Shown here one piece after another: positions 1 through 10,269 of a stretch of DNA of 45,848 nucleotides; position 1 is the first letter of the stretch; each line of letters starts with the position of its first letter. The notes under the pieces were generated by a model. It had not been told where the DNA came from and ran no database searches. It saw only the letters and a list, made by a program, of their open reading frames with translations. Where the stretch lies: the NCBI GenBank assembly GCA_900552755.1, contig USAY01000002.1, positions 1-45,848 on the forward strand. Direction: 5' to 3'. The translations under genes and the position numbers were made by a program. This DNA is from an uncultured Collinsella sp. (GTDB lineage Bacteria; Actinomycetota; Coriobacteriia; Coriobacteriales; Coriobacteriaceae).

Positions 1-282
1 AACAAATCCAAGTTAGACCATTTCAAATGGTTCGATGTCTGCCCGGATGCGACACATCTGGTGTGTCCATCCTCGCAGTATCCGGTTCTCAAGGTGCACG
101 CTTTGCGGCTCATCCGGTTCCACCGGGCCGCGCGGCAAGGAGATATATTGCCAGACCGGAGGGGCCCCGCGGGCGGGAATCTGGGCGTACACATTTCCTA
201 CACATTTTGTGATCCGACTAACGTTTGCCAGCCGTTACCTACCGCTCGCCGAGCATCTCTTCTATATAAGGCAGACTCATGG
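1..282. other. Intergenic region with a run of predicted hairpins
   Basis: I recognise no gene here. The stretch holds several self-complementary segments: a perfect 15-nt palindrome at 17-31; a hairpin at 43-85 (CCGGAT/ATCCGG outside, GACACA/TGTGTC inside); a strong one at 105-131 (GCGGC-tcat-CCGGT-tcc-ACCGG-GCCGC); and GGCAA/TTGCC at 134-152, whose loop contains AGGAG followed by a TTG codon. That TTG could open a 53-codon frame (148-309) that overlaps the 3' end of the phosphohexomutase gene on the opposite strand; its product resembles nothing I know. The region may be a leader or small RNA, or simply GC-rich spacer. Confidence 0.3.
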
Positions 283-1683
283 TTAAAGCGGATACGTCCC
301 CCTAGCTAAAGCACAGCCAGCATCGAGCAACTCATCACGCTCTTCCACCGAGAACCCCTCGGCGTAGACGCGCACCACTGGTTCGGTCCCGCTAGGACGG
401 ACCAGCAGCCACGTGTCATCCTCGAATGCCAAACGCAAGCCATCCATATGACTAACGTTTTGCGGCACCTTGCCACAAATCGACTTGGGGTTTACGCCCG
501 GCAGCAGGGTTCGTAACGTTTCGGCATCTTCGGCCTCAAGGCGCAAATCCCGTCGACCGTAACTCGTCTTACCAAAACTGTCCTCGAGTTGGTCGACCAG
601 AACGCCCAAAGGCGCGTCCGTCTTTGCCATAAGCTCACACAGAATTAGACAGGCGAGGATTCCATCGCGCTCGGGCATATGCGCGGCGATGCCGATACCA
701 CCGGCTTCTTCGCCGCCTATGAGGACGCCGCCCTTTTTCATCTCCGCCGCTATATATTTGAAACCGACTGGTTTGACGGTCACGCGGCAGCCAAGCGCCT
801 CGGCAATGCGACGCACGAGCGTCGAGCATGAAAGATTGACGACGACGCGCCCCTCCAAATTACGAAATTGAACCAAGTCGCCCAAAACGAGCGCCATGAT
901 CTGATGCGGATGTATATATCTGCCGCGCTCGTCAACCGCACCGATACGGTCGGCGTCGCCGTCGGTCACCAGACCAGCGCAAGCTCCGTCATCGATAACC
1001 GTGCGCTCGCAAGCGTCCACCCAAGGCTCAACGGGGTCGGGGCAGATATCTTCTTGGTCAGACGCCTGCCCGGCGTGAATCTCGTGCACCTCAACGCCAA
1101 GCTCGCGCAGCAAGTCGGCTAGATAACCCTGGGCTGCGCCGCCCATGGGATCGACAACCACGCGCAGGTGCGCGCCGCGGATGGCTTCGGCATCGACAAA
1201 CGATGCCACCGCCTGCATATAGTCAGGAATGATATCCGCGGTGCGATATTGCCCCTCGATCCCCATTGGCTCGGGAGCCATGGTCTCTTCGAGCTCTTCG
1301 ATGACATCCTGGTTGGCGGTCGAGCCGTCACCCATGCGAATCTTGAGGCACAGATAACCCTGCGGATGATGGGACCCCGTCACCATGAGCGCGCCGCACG
1401 CCTCACCGTCATAAGCCGCCGCCCACGTAAGGGCAGGGGTCGGAACAGGTCGCGAAGCGAGCACGGCGTCCAGCCCGTGCGCTGCTAGCACGCCCGCCGC
1501 AAGCTCAGCGAACTCGCTCGCCAGGGGCCGGGTGTCGAACCCTATATATACCGTTTTGCCCGGATTGGTCTTTTGCCACAACTCGCCGACGGCATCGGCG
1601 ATACGGGCAACGTTATCGGCAGTGAAGTCCTCATCGACGCGAGCGCGCCAACCGTCAGTTCCAAAATGAATTATCGCGCACAC
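283..1683 (-). CDS. Phosphoglucomutase/phosphomannomutase family protein
   Basis: Cytosolic alpha-D-phosphohexomutase of 466 aa, expected to interconvert hexose 1- and 6-phosphates through a phosphoserine. Family motifs appear in order: N-terminal FGTDGWRA; the catalytic serine loop TGSHHPQG (a TGSHNP variant); the Mg-binding loop TDGDADRIGA; the sugar-binding loop GGEEAGGIG; and the C-terminal phosphate-binding RPSGTEPVVRVY. The longer reading frame opens at 1767, but I choose the GTG at 1681-1683 because GAGGTG sits 7 nt upstream and the conserved region starts at once. The sugar preference (glucose, mannose or glucosamine) cannot be read from the sequence. All three Tyr-Ile pairs are written TAT-ATA, unusual in this GC-rich context. 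A terminator lies between it and the upstream methyltransferase gene, so it probably has its own promoter. Confidence 0.9.
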   Translation of the reverse strand: MCAIIHFGTDGWRARVDEDFTADNVARIADAVGELWQKTNPGKTVYIGFDTRPLASEFAELAAGVLAAHGLDAVLASRPVPTPALTWAAAYDGEACGALMVTGSHHPQGYLCLKIRMGDGSTANQDVIEELEETMAPEPMGIEGQYRTADIIPDYMQAVASFVDAEAIRGAHLRVVVDPMGGAAQGYLADLLRELGVEVHEIHAGQASDQEDICPDPVEPWVDACERTVIDDGACAGLVTDGDADRIGAVDERGRYIHPHQIMALVLGDLVQFRNLEGRVVVNLSCSTLVRRIAEALGCRVTVKPVGFKYIAAEMKKGGVLIGGEEAGGIGIAAHMPERDGILACLILCELMAKTDAPLGVLVDQLEDSFGKTSYGRRDLRLEAEDAETLRTLLPGVNPKSICGKVPQNVSHMDGLRLAFEDDTWLLVRPSGTEPVVRVYAEGFSVEERDELLDAGCALARGTYPL

Positions 1684-1810
1684 GCGCAGACACCTCACAG
1701 TGTTTGGATCATGGTACGCATGGGGTATACCCGCAACATGCACTCGGCAACCTGCCGGCACCAGCATTCACCATTTGGGCAAATGCTGCCGAGGACATGC
1801 AAGCAATAAA

Positions 1811-1837
1811 AAAAACCGCCCCGTATGGAGCGGTTTT
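1811..1837 (-). terminator. Rho-independent terminator after homocysteine methyltransferase gene
   Basis: An 11-bp stem with a 4-nt loop (AAAACCGCTCC / GGGGCGGTTTT on the minus strand) is followed by a run of T on that strand. One position is a G-U pair only when read as minus-strand RNA and a mismatch on the plus strand, which supports the orientation. It lies immediately after the stop codon at 1843. Confidence 0.85.
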
Positions 1838-1842
1838 GCCCT

Positions 1843-2736
1843 TTATATATCGAGCGCCTCGGCCATCGCGGCCGTAGTGATTGCCGTGGTTCCACAGCAA
1901 CTGCCCACCATTGCGGCACCGGCATGTCTCCATTCGATGCATGCGCGCGCGAAAGCTTCGGGGTTCTCGTGCCATACGGGGCCATCCTGAGTCTGGACCG
2001 GATCGCCTACGTTGGGACGCACCGTGACGGGAGTAGTCGCCGATGCAACCATCCTGGGCACCGCCGCGTTCGCGGCCGCAAGCGAACAGCAATTAACACC
2101 AACCGAGTTTGCGCCGTGTTTTTCGGCGTACAAAACGGCCGCCTCGATGTTGAGGCCATCGCCCAACAGGTCGCCTTTATCGTCAACGACAAAACTCACC
2201 AGAACAGGCATGCCGTCGGCGGCATCTCGGGCGCCGGCAAGCATGGGCTGCAAATTACGGATAGACGTCACCGTCTCGATCAGCAGACCGTCAACGCCGG
2301 CATTGAGCAAGGCGTGCGCCTGTTCGCGCGCAATGCCTCGGATTTCACGATACTCGGCAGAGTCCTCGGCAAACCACTCAATACCGATCGGGCCCATCGA
2401 GCCCAGCAGCAGTTGCGGGTGCGCCTGGCGAGCATCGTCGACGGCCCCGCGATTGACCTCCGCCACGGACGGCGCAATCTGGTCGTGCTTGAGGGCATAG
2501 CTTGATGCCTGAAAGGTGTTGGTAATGAGCACCTGCGCGCCGGCAGCGACATACAAGCGATGGATACGAGAAACGGTCTGCGGCTCTGCCAGATTCCAAA
2601 ACGCCGGTGGAATGTCGGCGGCATCGTACTCACTCAACAGAACACTGCCCATGGAGCCCTGCGCCAACAAGGTCTCGCTCGACAAGCGGCGCGCAAGTTC
2701 CTCGGCACCAAAGCGGTTGTAATAACTCGTATCCAT
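1843..2736 (-). CDS. Homocysteine S-methyltransferase
   Basis: Zinc-dependent homocysteine methyltransferase domain protein, 297 aa, expected to make methionine from homocysteine and a methyl donor (S-methylmethionine, betaine or a folate; the donor cannot be told). The three zinc-ligand cysteines are present: C216 in GVNCC and C280/C281 in GSCCGTT. Other family marks are TNTF near 72 and GSMGPIG near 112. There is no cobalamin or folate-reductase domain, so it is a stand-alone MmuM/YitJ-N-terminus type enzyme. The start ATG lies 10 nt after the stop of the metalloregulator gene, so the two are co-transcribed; a purine-rich stretch overlapping that stop serves as ribosome site. Confidence 0.85.
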   Translation of the reverse strand: MDTSYYNRFGAEELARRLSSETLLAQGSMGSVLLSEYDAADIPPAFWNLAEPQTVSRIHRLYVAAGAQVLITNTFQASSYALKHDQIAPSVAEVNRGAVDDARQAHPQLLLGSMGPIGIEWFAEDSAEYREIRGIAREQAHALLNAGVDGLLIETVTSIRNLQPMLAGARDAADGMPVLVSFVVDDKGDLLGDGLNIEAAVLYAEKHGANSVGVNCCSLAAANAAVPRMVASATTPVTVRPNVGDPVQTQDGPVWHENPEAFARACIEWRHAGAAMVGSCCGTTAITTAAMAEALDI

Positions 2737-2746
2737 ATATATCCCG

Positions 2747-3169
2747 CTATTCCTCGACGCTGATTCCCTGCTTTTCGAGATAGGCGAGCCAGCGGTTCAT
2801 CGTGTCCTCGGAAAGCGCATGCTCCATCATGCAGGCCTCGGAATCGGCTCGCTCAAATTCGACACCGAGCTCCTGAACCAAAAACGTGCGGATGAGGCGA
2901 TGACGGTACCAGATAGCCGTACCAACCTCGCGGCCGCGATCGGTCAGGACTACCTTGCCGTAGTGCGATTGCTCGACAAGTTCGGATGCCTTGAGCGCCG
3001 AAACCGCTTTATTGACCGATGCCTTGGAGACGCCAAGGCGCTGCGCGATGTCGACCGATCGAACGCCGTTGGTTTCCCCCTCTTCGCTTTCAATGCGAAC
3101 CATGCACTCCAAGTAGTCTTCGTTCGCCACCGTCAGATGTAGTTCGCGCGAGCTATTTGTCGTATCCAT
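2747..3169 (-). CDS. DtxR/MntR-family metal-dependent repressor
   Basis: Metal-sensing transcriptional repressor of 140 aa: an N-terminal winged helix (about residues 14-80), then the helical dimerisation and metal-binding domain. It lacks the SH3-like third domain of DtxR/IdeR, so its length is MntR-like. Putative ligands are D18 and E21 (EDYLE), H90 (YRHRL), C113, E116 and H117 (CMMEH). Asp at the first position is MntR-like, while Cys at 113 is the DtxR arrangement, so Mn versus Fe preference is unclear. I choose the ATG at 3167-3169 rather than 3190 because GGACGG-type purines precede it and conserved sequence follows. It probably controls itself, the downstream methyltransferase and perhaps pepT through the palindrome at 3223-3242. 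Confidence 0.85.
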   Translation of the reverse strand: MDTTNSSRELHLTVANEDYLECMVRIESEEGETNGVRSVDIAQRLGVSKASVNKAVSALKASELVEQSHYGKVVLTDRGREVGTAIWYRHRLIRTFLVQELGVEFERADSEACMMEHALSEDTMNRWLAYLEKQGISVEE

Positions 3170-3200
3170 GATCTTCCGTCCCTTCTGCATTCAATGGCTG

Positions 3201-3251
3201 ATTCTACCCCATCCAAGCGTCGCGGTATGCCGTGGCATACCGTGCTAGAGT
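3201..3251. promoter_or_regulatory. Divergent promoter region, repressor gene / pepT
   Basis: On the minus strand a -10 box TAGAAT (3201-3206) would start transcription about 25 nt before the repressor ATG. On the plus strand a -10-like TAGAGT (3246-3251) would start about 30 nt before the pepT ATG. Neither has a good -35 hexamer at the expected distance; both -35 positions fall on the palindrome at 3223-3242. The promoter calls rest on hexamer similarity and spacing only. Confidence 0.45.
3223..3242. promoter_or_regulatory. Perfect 20-bp palindromic operator candidate
   Basis: CGGTATGCC-GT-GGCATACCG: two 9-bp perfect arms around a 2-bp centre, in the 120-bp gap between the divergent DtxR/MntR-type repressor and pepT. 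Its length and symmetry fit the operator of a dimeric winged-helix repressor. It does not match the classical DtxR box (TTAGGTTAGCCTAACC) or MntR box as I know them. Confidence 0.6.
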
Positions 3252-3289
3252 TCTTGTTGCACACGACGACCAAGATTGGAGCGGTCTTT

Positions 3290-4537
3290 ATGGAAAACAC
3301 CACCACGAACCCCGATGTCCTCGAGCGCTTTTTGCGCTACGTCCAGATCAACACGCAGTCCGAGGATGCAAACTGCGACCAGGTACCCTCGAGCGCCGTT
3401 CAGTTTGACCTTGCCAACGTGCTGGCTGAAGAGCTGCGCGAGCTTGGTGCGGAAGATGCCCACGTGACCGAGCACGCCTATGTCTGCGCGCATATCCCCG
3501 CAAGTGCGGGCGCTGAGGACAAGCCCGCCCTGGGCCTGATCGCCCATCTCGACACCACCGAAGTTGCACCGGGCGCCGGCGTGAAGCCGCACATCGTACA
3601 CCACGAAGGCGGCGACCTGGTCTGCGGCACGGTTGACGGTAAGCCCGTTGCCATGAGCACCGCCAAGCTTCCCGCCCTGAATGACCTCGCGGGTGAGGAC
3701 CTGGTCTGCAGCGATGGCACCACGCTGCTGGGCGCGGACGACAAGGCAGGCGTCGCCGAGATCATGTCGCTTGTCGCGCGTATCGCTCAGGACCCTTCTC
3801 TGCCCCATCCTGCACTCGGCATTTGCTTCTGCCCTGACGAGGAAATCGGCCACGGAGCCGAGCTGTTGGATATCGATACCTTTGGCTGCAAGTACGCCTA
3901 CACGGTCGACGGCGGCCCCATCGGCGAGCTGGAGTGGGAGTGCTTTAACGCCGCCGAGGCGACCGTCCGCTTTGAGGGCCAGTCCATCCACCCGGGCGAC
4001 GCTAAGGGCCGTATGGTCAACGCAGGCAATCTGTTCTGCGACTTCAACGCGTTGCTCCCCTACGTGCAGCGCCCGGAGTATACGGAAGGCTACGAGGGCT
4101 TTTATCACCTTGAGGGTGTATCTGCGACCGTCGATCACGCCACAGCGCGCTATATCATCCGCGACCATGACGCCGCCAAGTTCCAGCAGAAACTCGACCT
4201 TATTGATGCCGCCGCCTCGATGCTCAACCAGCGTCTGGGTGAGGAGCGCGTGACAGTCGAGATTAAGCAGCAGTATCGAAATATGGCCGAGATCGTTCGT
4301 GACTATCCCGAGCTTATTGATGTTGCCAAGGAAGCCTACCTTGCCTGCGGCGTTGAGCCCCAAGTGCTGCCGATTCGTGGCGGCACCGACGGCGCTCAGC
4401 TGTCGTTCCGCGGTCTGCCCTGCCCCAACCTTTCCACCGGCGGCTATTGCTACCACGGCGTCAACGAGTTCGTCCCGGTCAGTTCGCTCGTCAAGATGAC
4501 CGACGTGCTCCAGGAGCTCGTCGCCCGCTTTGCATAA
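3290..4537 (+). CDS. pepT: Peptidase T (tripeptide aminopeptidase)
   Basis: Cytosolic di-zinc M20B aminopeptidase, 415 aa (the family is about 410), releasing N-terminal residues from tripeptides. Visible motifs: AHLDTTE (H86, D88), LGADDKAG (bridging D150), the catalytic and ligand glutamates in PDEEIGHG (E184/E185), YTVDGG (D207), RGGTDGAQLS and the C-terminal ligand histidine in YCYHGVNEF. The start at 3290 is chosen over 3194 because GGAG lies 8 nt upstream and conserved sequence begins there; the extra upstream codons run through the operator. It is monocistronic: a divergent regulator lies upstream and a terminator follows 25 nt after the stop. Confidence 0.95.
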   Translation: MENTTTNPDVLERFLRYVQINTQSEDANCDQVPSSAVQFDLANVLAEELRELGAEDAHVTEHAYVCAHIPASAGAEDKPALGLIAHLDTTEVAPGAGVKPHIVHHEGGDLVCGTVDGKPVAMSTAKLPALNDLAGEDLVCSDGTTLLGADDKAGVAEIMSLVARIAQDPSLPHPALGICFCPDEEIGHGAELLDIDTFGCKYAYTVDGGPIGELEWECFNAAEATVRFEGQSIHPGDAKGRMVNAGNLFCDFNALLPYVQRPEYTEGYEGFYHLEGVSATVDHATARYIIRDHDAAKFQQKLDLIDAAASMLNQRLGEERVTVEIKQQYRNMAEIVRDYPELIDVAKEAYLACGVEPQVLPIRGGTDGAQLSFRGLPCPNLSTGGYCYHGVNEFVPVSSLVKMTDVLQELVARFA

Positions 4538-4561
4538 GGAACTCGAACAATCTAGGTAAGC

Positions 4562-4604
4562 AAAACCGCCCCGTCCTCAAAACCGAGAACGGGGCGGATT
4601 TTGG
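4562..4604 (+). terminator. Rho-independent terminator after pepT
   Basis: An AACCGCCCCGT / ACGGGGCGG stem with an A-rich loop, followed by ATTTTGG on the plus strand, 25 nt after the pepT stop. Its stem resembles the terminator at 1811-1837, a common local terminator sequence. Confidence 0.75.
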
Positions 4605-4623
4605 TGCAAGGGGAGTAGTCAGC

Positions 4624-4796
4624 ACCGCAGGTTGAGCCAACGTCAGCGAGCGACGTCCAAGGCGAACAAGTTGGCATGAAAAAGGCAGGGCATTGACCTT
4701 CTGGTCATGCCCTGCCTTTTGAATGACAAATTGCCGCCTTGGGCGGCGCGCAGCGTCGAGCCGTTACGGCGTTTGGTAAAACGCCGTAACTTTTTT
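4624..4796 (+). ncRNA. Structured intergenic element, copy 1, ending in a terminator hairpin
   Basis: A long hairpin begins with GCAGGTTGAGC. Its lower stem is CCAAGGCG / CGCCTTGG, with conserved loop flanks (GCGAACAAGTTG on the left, GACAAATTGCCGC on the right) and a tip helix GGCAGGGCAT-GACC / GGTCATGCCCTGCC (4684-4717). It ends in CAGCGTCGAGCC and a perfect hairpin GTTACGGCGTTT / AAACGCCGTAAC followed by six T, a good plus-strand terminator. Related copies lie at 4809-4884, 21077-21239 and 27124-27241. A U-G pair in the lower stem forms only in plus-strand RNA. It may be a non-coding RNA or a mobile palindromic repeat. Confidence 0.55.
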
Positions 4797-4808
4797 GATC
4801 ATGCCGCC

Positions 4809-4884
4809 GAAGTTGAAAGGCAGATTGCCGCTCTGGCGGGTTTGCAGCGTCAACTGGTTACGCGGTTTGGTAAAACCGCGTAAC
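4809..4884 (+). repeat. Structured intergenic element, 5'-truncated copy
   Basis: Only the right half of the element is present: TTGAAAGGCAGATTGCCGC, TTTGCAGCGTC, then the perfect terminal hairpin GTTACGCGGTTT / AAACCGCGTAAC, which ends 2 nt before the stop codon of the convergent LCP gene. No left partner strand was found, so the main stem cannot form here. No T-run follows on either side. Confidence 0.55.
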
Positions 4885-4885
4885 T

Positions 4886-6121
4886 CTAGTAGTTAGCTTC
4901 GTAGCCGTTGCCGTCGCCGGTGGGCTCTTCGTAGTAGTCCGAATCGCTTGAATCGCTTGAGTCATCGGAATCGTCAGAGCTGACCGATGAGGTTGCGGTA
5001 CCGTTTGCGTAATCGTCAGACGTGTTGTTGTTCAGGTCGCCAATCGTAGAGCTGGAACCATCGGAAAGACCCATGGTGTTGGGACCCTTGGGATCCTTGC
5101 CGGCATCGACGCGCTCCATCATTTCCTTGAGCTCGTCCTCGTAGACAAAGACGTAGCTCACACCGTCGATCATGGTGCTGTCATCGGCGTACGAGGGCAG
5201 GTTGGCCGAGTAGATACCGTCGACATCCATACCGCGCATGGCGTTGACCGTAGCCACGATATCTTGAACGCTCATATCGGTTACGAGCATATCGGACAGC
5301 GAATTAACCAGGCCAAAAATCTTCGTGGCATCGAAGTTATTGAGAATCTGGTTGGCAAGGGCGCCAAGCACCTGACGCTGGTGGCGCATGCGCGTGTAAT
5401 CGCCGTCGGCATAGGTGTAGCGGCAGCGGGCATAGGTAAGGGCGGTGGCACCGTCCATATGCTGCTGGCCAGCGGTAATCTTAATATCCAGGTGCTCGGG
5501 GTCGTCAACATCATCGGTTGCGTTAATGTCGATACCGCCAACCGAATCAATCAGCGCCTGCATACCGTCGAAGCTGACCTCGGCATAGTGGGAAATCTGA
5601 ACACCGCACAGCTCGTTGACCGCCTCGACCATGGCCTCGGCGCCGCCAACGGTATGGCAGGCGTTGATCTTCATGGTCTCGCCCTTGTACTCGACCTTGG
5701 TGTCGCGCGGAACGGAAATGAGCGTCGCCTGCTTTTGCGTGGGGTCGATGCGTGCCAGGATAATCGAGTCGGCACGATACGTATCCTCGCCCGGACGGCC
5801 GTCGGTGCCAAGAAGCAGCACGTAGAACGGATCCTTTGCCTCATCGGTGTCAACCAGAACCCGACGCAGATTGTCGGTAATGACATTAGAATCGCCGAGC
5901 TTGCCCATAATGGTGGCAAACCACAGGCCGGCAGCGGTAGTGGCACTCAGCAGCACGCCAAGCACGACAATGAGCGCGACGTGACGAATCGTGTGGCTAC
6001 GACGACGTTGACGAGCGCGCTCGGAATAGCGAGCCACGTTATCGCGACTATAGATCTTGGCCTGCGCACCAGTTGAGGGTCTTCGGGCGGTGGTATCCGC
6101 GAGGGGCTTTTTATTAAACAT
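4886..6121 (-). CDS. LytR-CpsA-Psr (LCP) family cell-wall ligase
   Basis: Membrane-anchored phosphotransferase of 411 aa, expected to attach lipid-linked glycopolymers (teichoic acid, capsule or related polymers) to peptidoglycan outside the cell. Layout: a basic cytosolic N-terminus (1-45), one membrane helix (about 46-70), the LCP domain (about 95-265) with LLLGTDGRPGEDTYRADSI carrying the usual Asp/Arg lipid-pyrophosphate residues, and a Ser/Asp-rich, probably disordered tail (about 350-411). The ATG at 6119-6121 has AGG 6 nt upstream; a TTG two codons earlier is less likely. It starts 12 nt after murA, so both are probably one wall-synthesis transcript. Confidence 0.9.
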   Translation of the reverse strand: MFNKKPLADTTARRPSTGAQAKIYSRDNVARYSERARQRRRSHTIRHVALIVVLGVLLSATTAAGLWFATIMGKLGDSNVITDNLRRVLVDTDEAKDPFYVLLLGTDGRPGEDTYRADSIILARIDPTQKQATLISVPRDTKVEYKGETMKINACHTVGGAEAMVEAVNELCGVQISHYAEVSFDGMQALIDSVGGIDINATDDVDDPEHLDIKITAGQQHMDGATALTYARCRYTYADGDYTRMRHQRQVLGALANQILNNFDATKIFGLVNSLSDMLVTDMSVQDIVATVNAMRGMDVDGIYSANLPSYADDSTMIDGVSYVFVYEDELKEMMERVDAGKDPKGPNTMGLSDGSSSTIGDLNNNTSDDYANGTATSSVSSDDSDDSSDSSDSDYYEEPTGDGNGYEANY

Positions 6122-6133
6122 AGGCAACCTGTA

Positions 6134-7417
6134 TTAGTAGATGACGGGATCGGGGACGGTAGCATGCTCGACATGCGCGCCGAGCGCCTGCAGCTTTTCG
6201 ACAAACTGCTCGTAGCCGCGCTTGATATGATGGATGGCCGAAACCTCGGTCGTCCCGTCGGCGATCAAGCCCGCTACGACGAGGGCCGCTCCGCCACGCA
6301 GATCGGGCGAGGTAACCTGTGCACCCGAGAAGCCCTTGACGCCATGAATCATGGCATGATGGCTCTCGATACGAATGTCGGCACCCATGCGCACCAGCTC
6401 AGAGGCAAACATAAAGCGATTCTCGAAGATGTTCTCGGTAATAACGGAACTGCCGTCGGCAAGGGCGGAGAGCACCATAATCTGCGCCTGCATGTCGGTC
6501 GGGAAGCCGGGGAACGGAAGCGTCTGGATGTCGACCGGCTTGATACGCTCGGCACGATTTACATGGACGCCATCCTCGACGCGCTCGCAGTCGATACCCA
6601 TGAGCTCCATCTTCTTGAGCACCATGCCCAAGTGAATGGGGCAAAAGCCCGTGACATCGACACCGCGATCGTCGGCCATCAACGCACCGGCAACGATAAA
6701 GGTACCGGCCTCGATGCGGTCGCCCACCACGCGATGGGTAACGGGATGGAGCTCTTCCACGCCTTCGATAGTCACGACGGGCGTACCGGCGCCAACAATC
6801 TTGGCGCCCATCTCGTTGAGCATGTTGGCGAGATCAACGATCTCGGGCTCGCGGGCGGCATTGTCGATAACCGTGGTACCCTGCGCGCGCACGGATGCCA
6901 TAATGAGGTTCTCGGTCGCACCGACACTGGCGAACTCGAGCGTGACGGTGGTACCGCGCAGACCTTGGGGCGCATTAGCGTTGATGTAACCGTGGGCGGT
7001 ATCGAACTCAACGCCCAGGGCCTCGAGACCCAGAATGTGCATATCGATCTTGCGAGCACCCAGGTTGCAGCCGCCCGGCATGGCAATCTTGGCGCGATGG
7101 AAGCGGCCCAGCAGGGGTCCCATGACGGCGGTGGAAGCACGCATCTTGGCAACGAGCTCGTAGGGAGCCTCCCAAGAATCGACCTGAGAGGTATCAATCT
7201 CGAGCGTGTGCTCGTCGAGAACATCGATCGTAGCGCCCATGCCCTTGAGCACCTTGCCCATCACGTGAACATCGGAAATATCGGGCACGTTCTGCAGCGT
7301 CGTCTTGCCCGGCGCCAGAAGCGTTGCCGCCATGAGTTTGAGCGCGGAGTTCTTGGCGCCCGAAACGGGCACGGAGCCTCCGATGGCGTGGCCACCCTCA
7401 ACGCGGATAATATCCAA
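6134..7417 (-). CDS. murA: UDP-N-acetylglucosamine 1-carboxyvinyltransferase (MurA)
   Basis: First committed step of peptidoglycan synthesis: transfers enolpyruvate from PEP to UDP-GlcNAc in the cytosol. It has 427 aa, the usual length. It begins with the family pattern GAKNSALK and carries the fosfomycin-reactive cysteine C117 in PGGCNLGARKIDMH. The start is TTG (7415-7417), supported by AGGG 6 nt upstream; no ATG fits. It is separated from atpC by a strong terminator, so transcription probably begins in the short 7430-7505 gap or by read-through. The LCP gene follows in the same direction. A second murA paralogue, if present, is outside this window. Confidence 0.95.
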   Translation of the reverse strand: MDIIRVEGGHAIGGSVPVSGAKNSALKLMAATLLAPGKTTLQNVPDISDVHVMGKVLKGMGATIDVLDEHTLEIDTSQVDSWEAPYELVAKMRASTAVMGPLLGRFHRAKIAMPGGCNLGARKIDMHILGLEALGVEFDTAHGYINANAPQGLRGTTVTLEFASVGATENLIMASVRAQGTTVIDNAAREPEIVDLANMLNEMGAKIVGAGTPVVTIEGVEELHPVTHRVVGDRIEAGTFIVAGALMADDRGVDVTGFCPIHLGMVLKKMELMGIDCERVEDGVHVNRAERIKPVDIQTLPFPGFPTDMQAQIMVLSALADGSSVITENIFENRFMFASELVRMGADIRIESHHAMIHGVKGFSGAQVTSPDLRGGAALVVAGLIADGTTEVSAIHHIKRGYEQFVEKLQALGAHVEHATVPDPVIY

Positions 7418-7429
7418 GGTCTACCCTTT

Positions 7430-7469
7430 CAAAAAGCATGCCCGGGGTGGCTAGGCCATCCCGGGCATG
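7430..7469 (-). terminator. Terminator of the ATP synthase operon
   Basis: On the minus strand CATGCCCGGG-a-TGG / CCA-c-CCCGGGCATG forms a 13-bp stem with one mismatch and a 5-nt loop, followed by CTTTTT. It stands between the atpC stop and the murA start. Confidence 0.9.
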
Positions 7470-7505
7470 ATGTGTTCGCAAATGGTCGAACGCTAAATCG
7501 TTTGA

Positions 7506-7898
7506 CTATTGGGCAAGCTTGAGCTTACACCATGCGATTTCATTATAGAGGTAGGCGCGGCGTGCATCATCCTCCGACAAATTACCCAGCTTCTCTTCAA
7601 AACCTTGAATATCAGCTTTAAGCTTGTCGGCATCGACGGTCGCCAAATCGCAAGCGCGCTCGGCGAGAACGGTCACGACATCGTCCGCAACCTGGGCATA
7701 GCCGCCGGCCACGGCAAACGTGTGGTCGACAGTGCCCATGGCCTTATCGGAAACGCGAACGTAACCGCGGTCGATCGTGCAGATTTCGCTGGAGTGAGCA
7801 GGCAGAACGCCAAACTCGCCATCCGTGGACGGAATCGACACAAACGCAGCGTCGCCCTCATAGGCGCAGCTCACGGGGCACACGATGCGGATACGCAT
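7506..7898 (-). CDS. atpC: F1Fo ATP synthase subunit epsilon
   Basis: Central-stalk subunit of 130 aa that couples rotation to the F1 head and can inhibit ATP hydrolysis. The N-terminal beta-barrel shows the typical DGEFGVLPAHS segment (about 26-36) and AVAGGYAQV; two C-terminal helices follow (about 85-130). The ATG lies 3 nt after the atpD stop, with the ribosome site (GGGGGAGAAG) inside the end of atpD, so translation is coupled. It is the last gene of the operon. Confidence 0.95.
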   Translation of the reverse strand: MRIRIVCPVSCAYEGDAAFVSIPSTDGEFGVLPAHSSEICTIDRGYVRVSDKAMGTVDHTFAVAGGYAQVADDVVTVLAERACDLATVDADKLKADIQGFEEKLGNLSEDDARRAYLYNEIAWCKLKLAQ

Positions 7899-7901
7899 AA
7901 C

Positions 7902-10264
<2,363 letters not shown>

Positions 10265-10269
10265 GGGGC

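Noticed and set aside
29..50. GGTTCGA resembling a tRNA T-loop
   Set aside because: No matching T-stem, acceptor stem or anticodon arm around it.
3245..4456. 403-codon minus-strand frame opposite pepT
   Set aside because: Shadow of pepT, which has all catalytic motifs.
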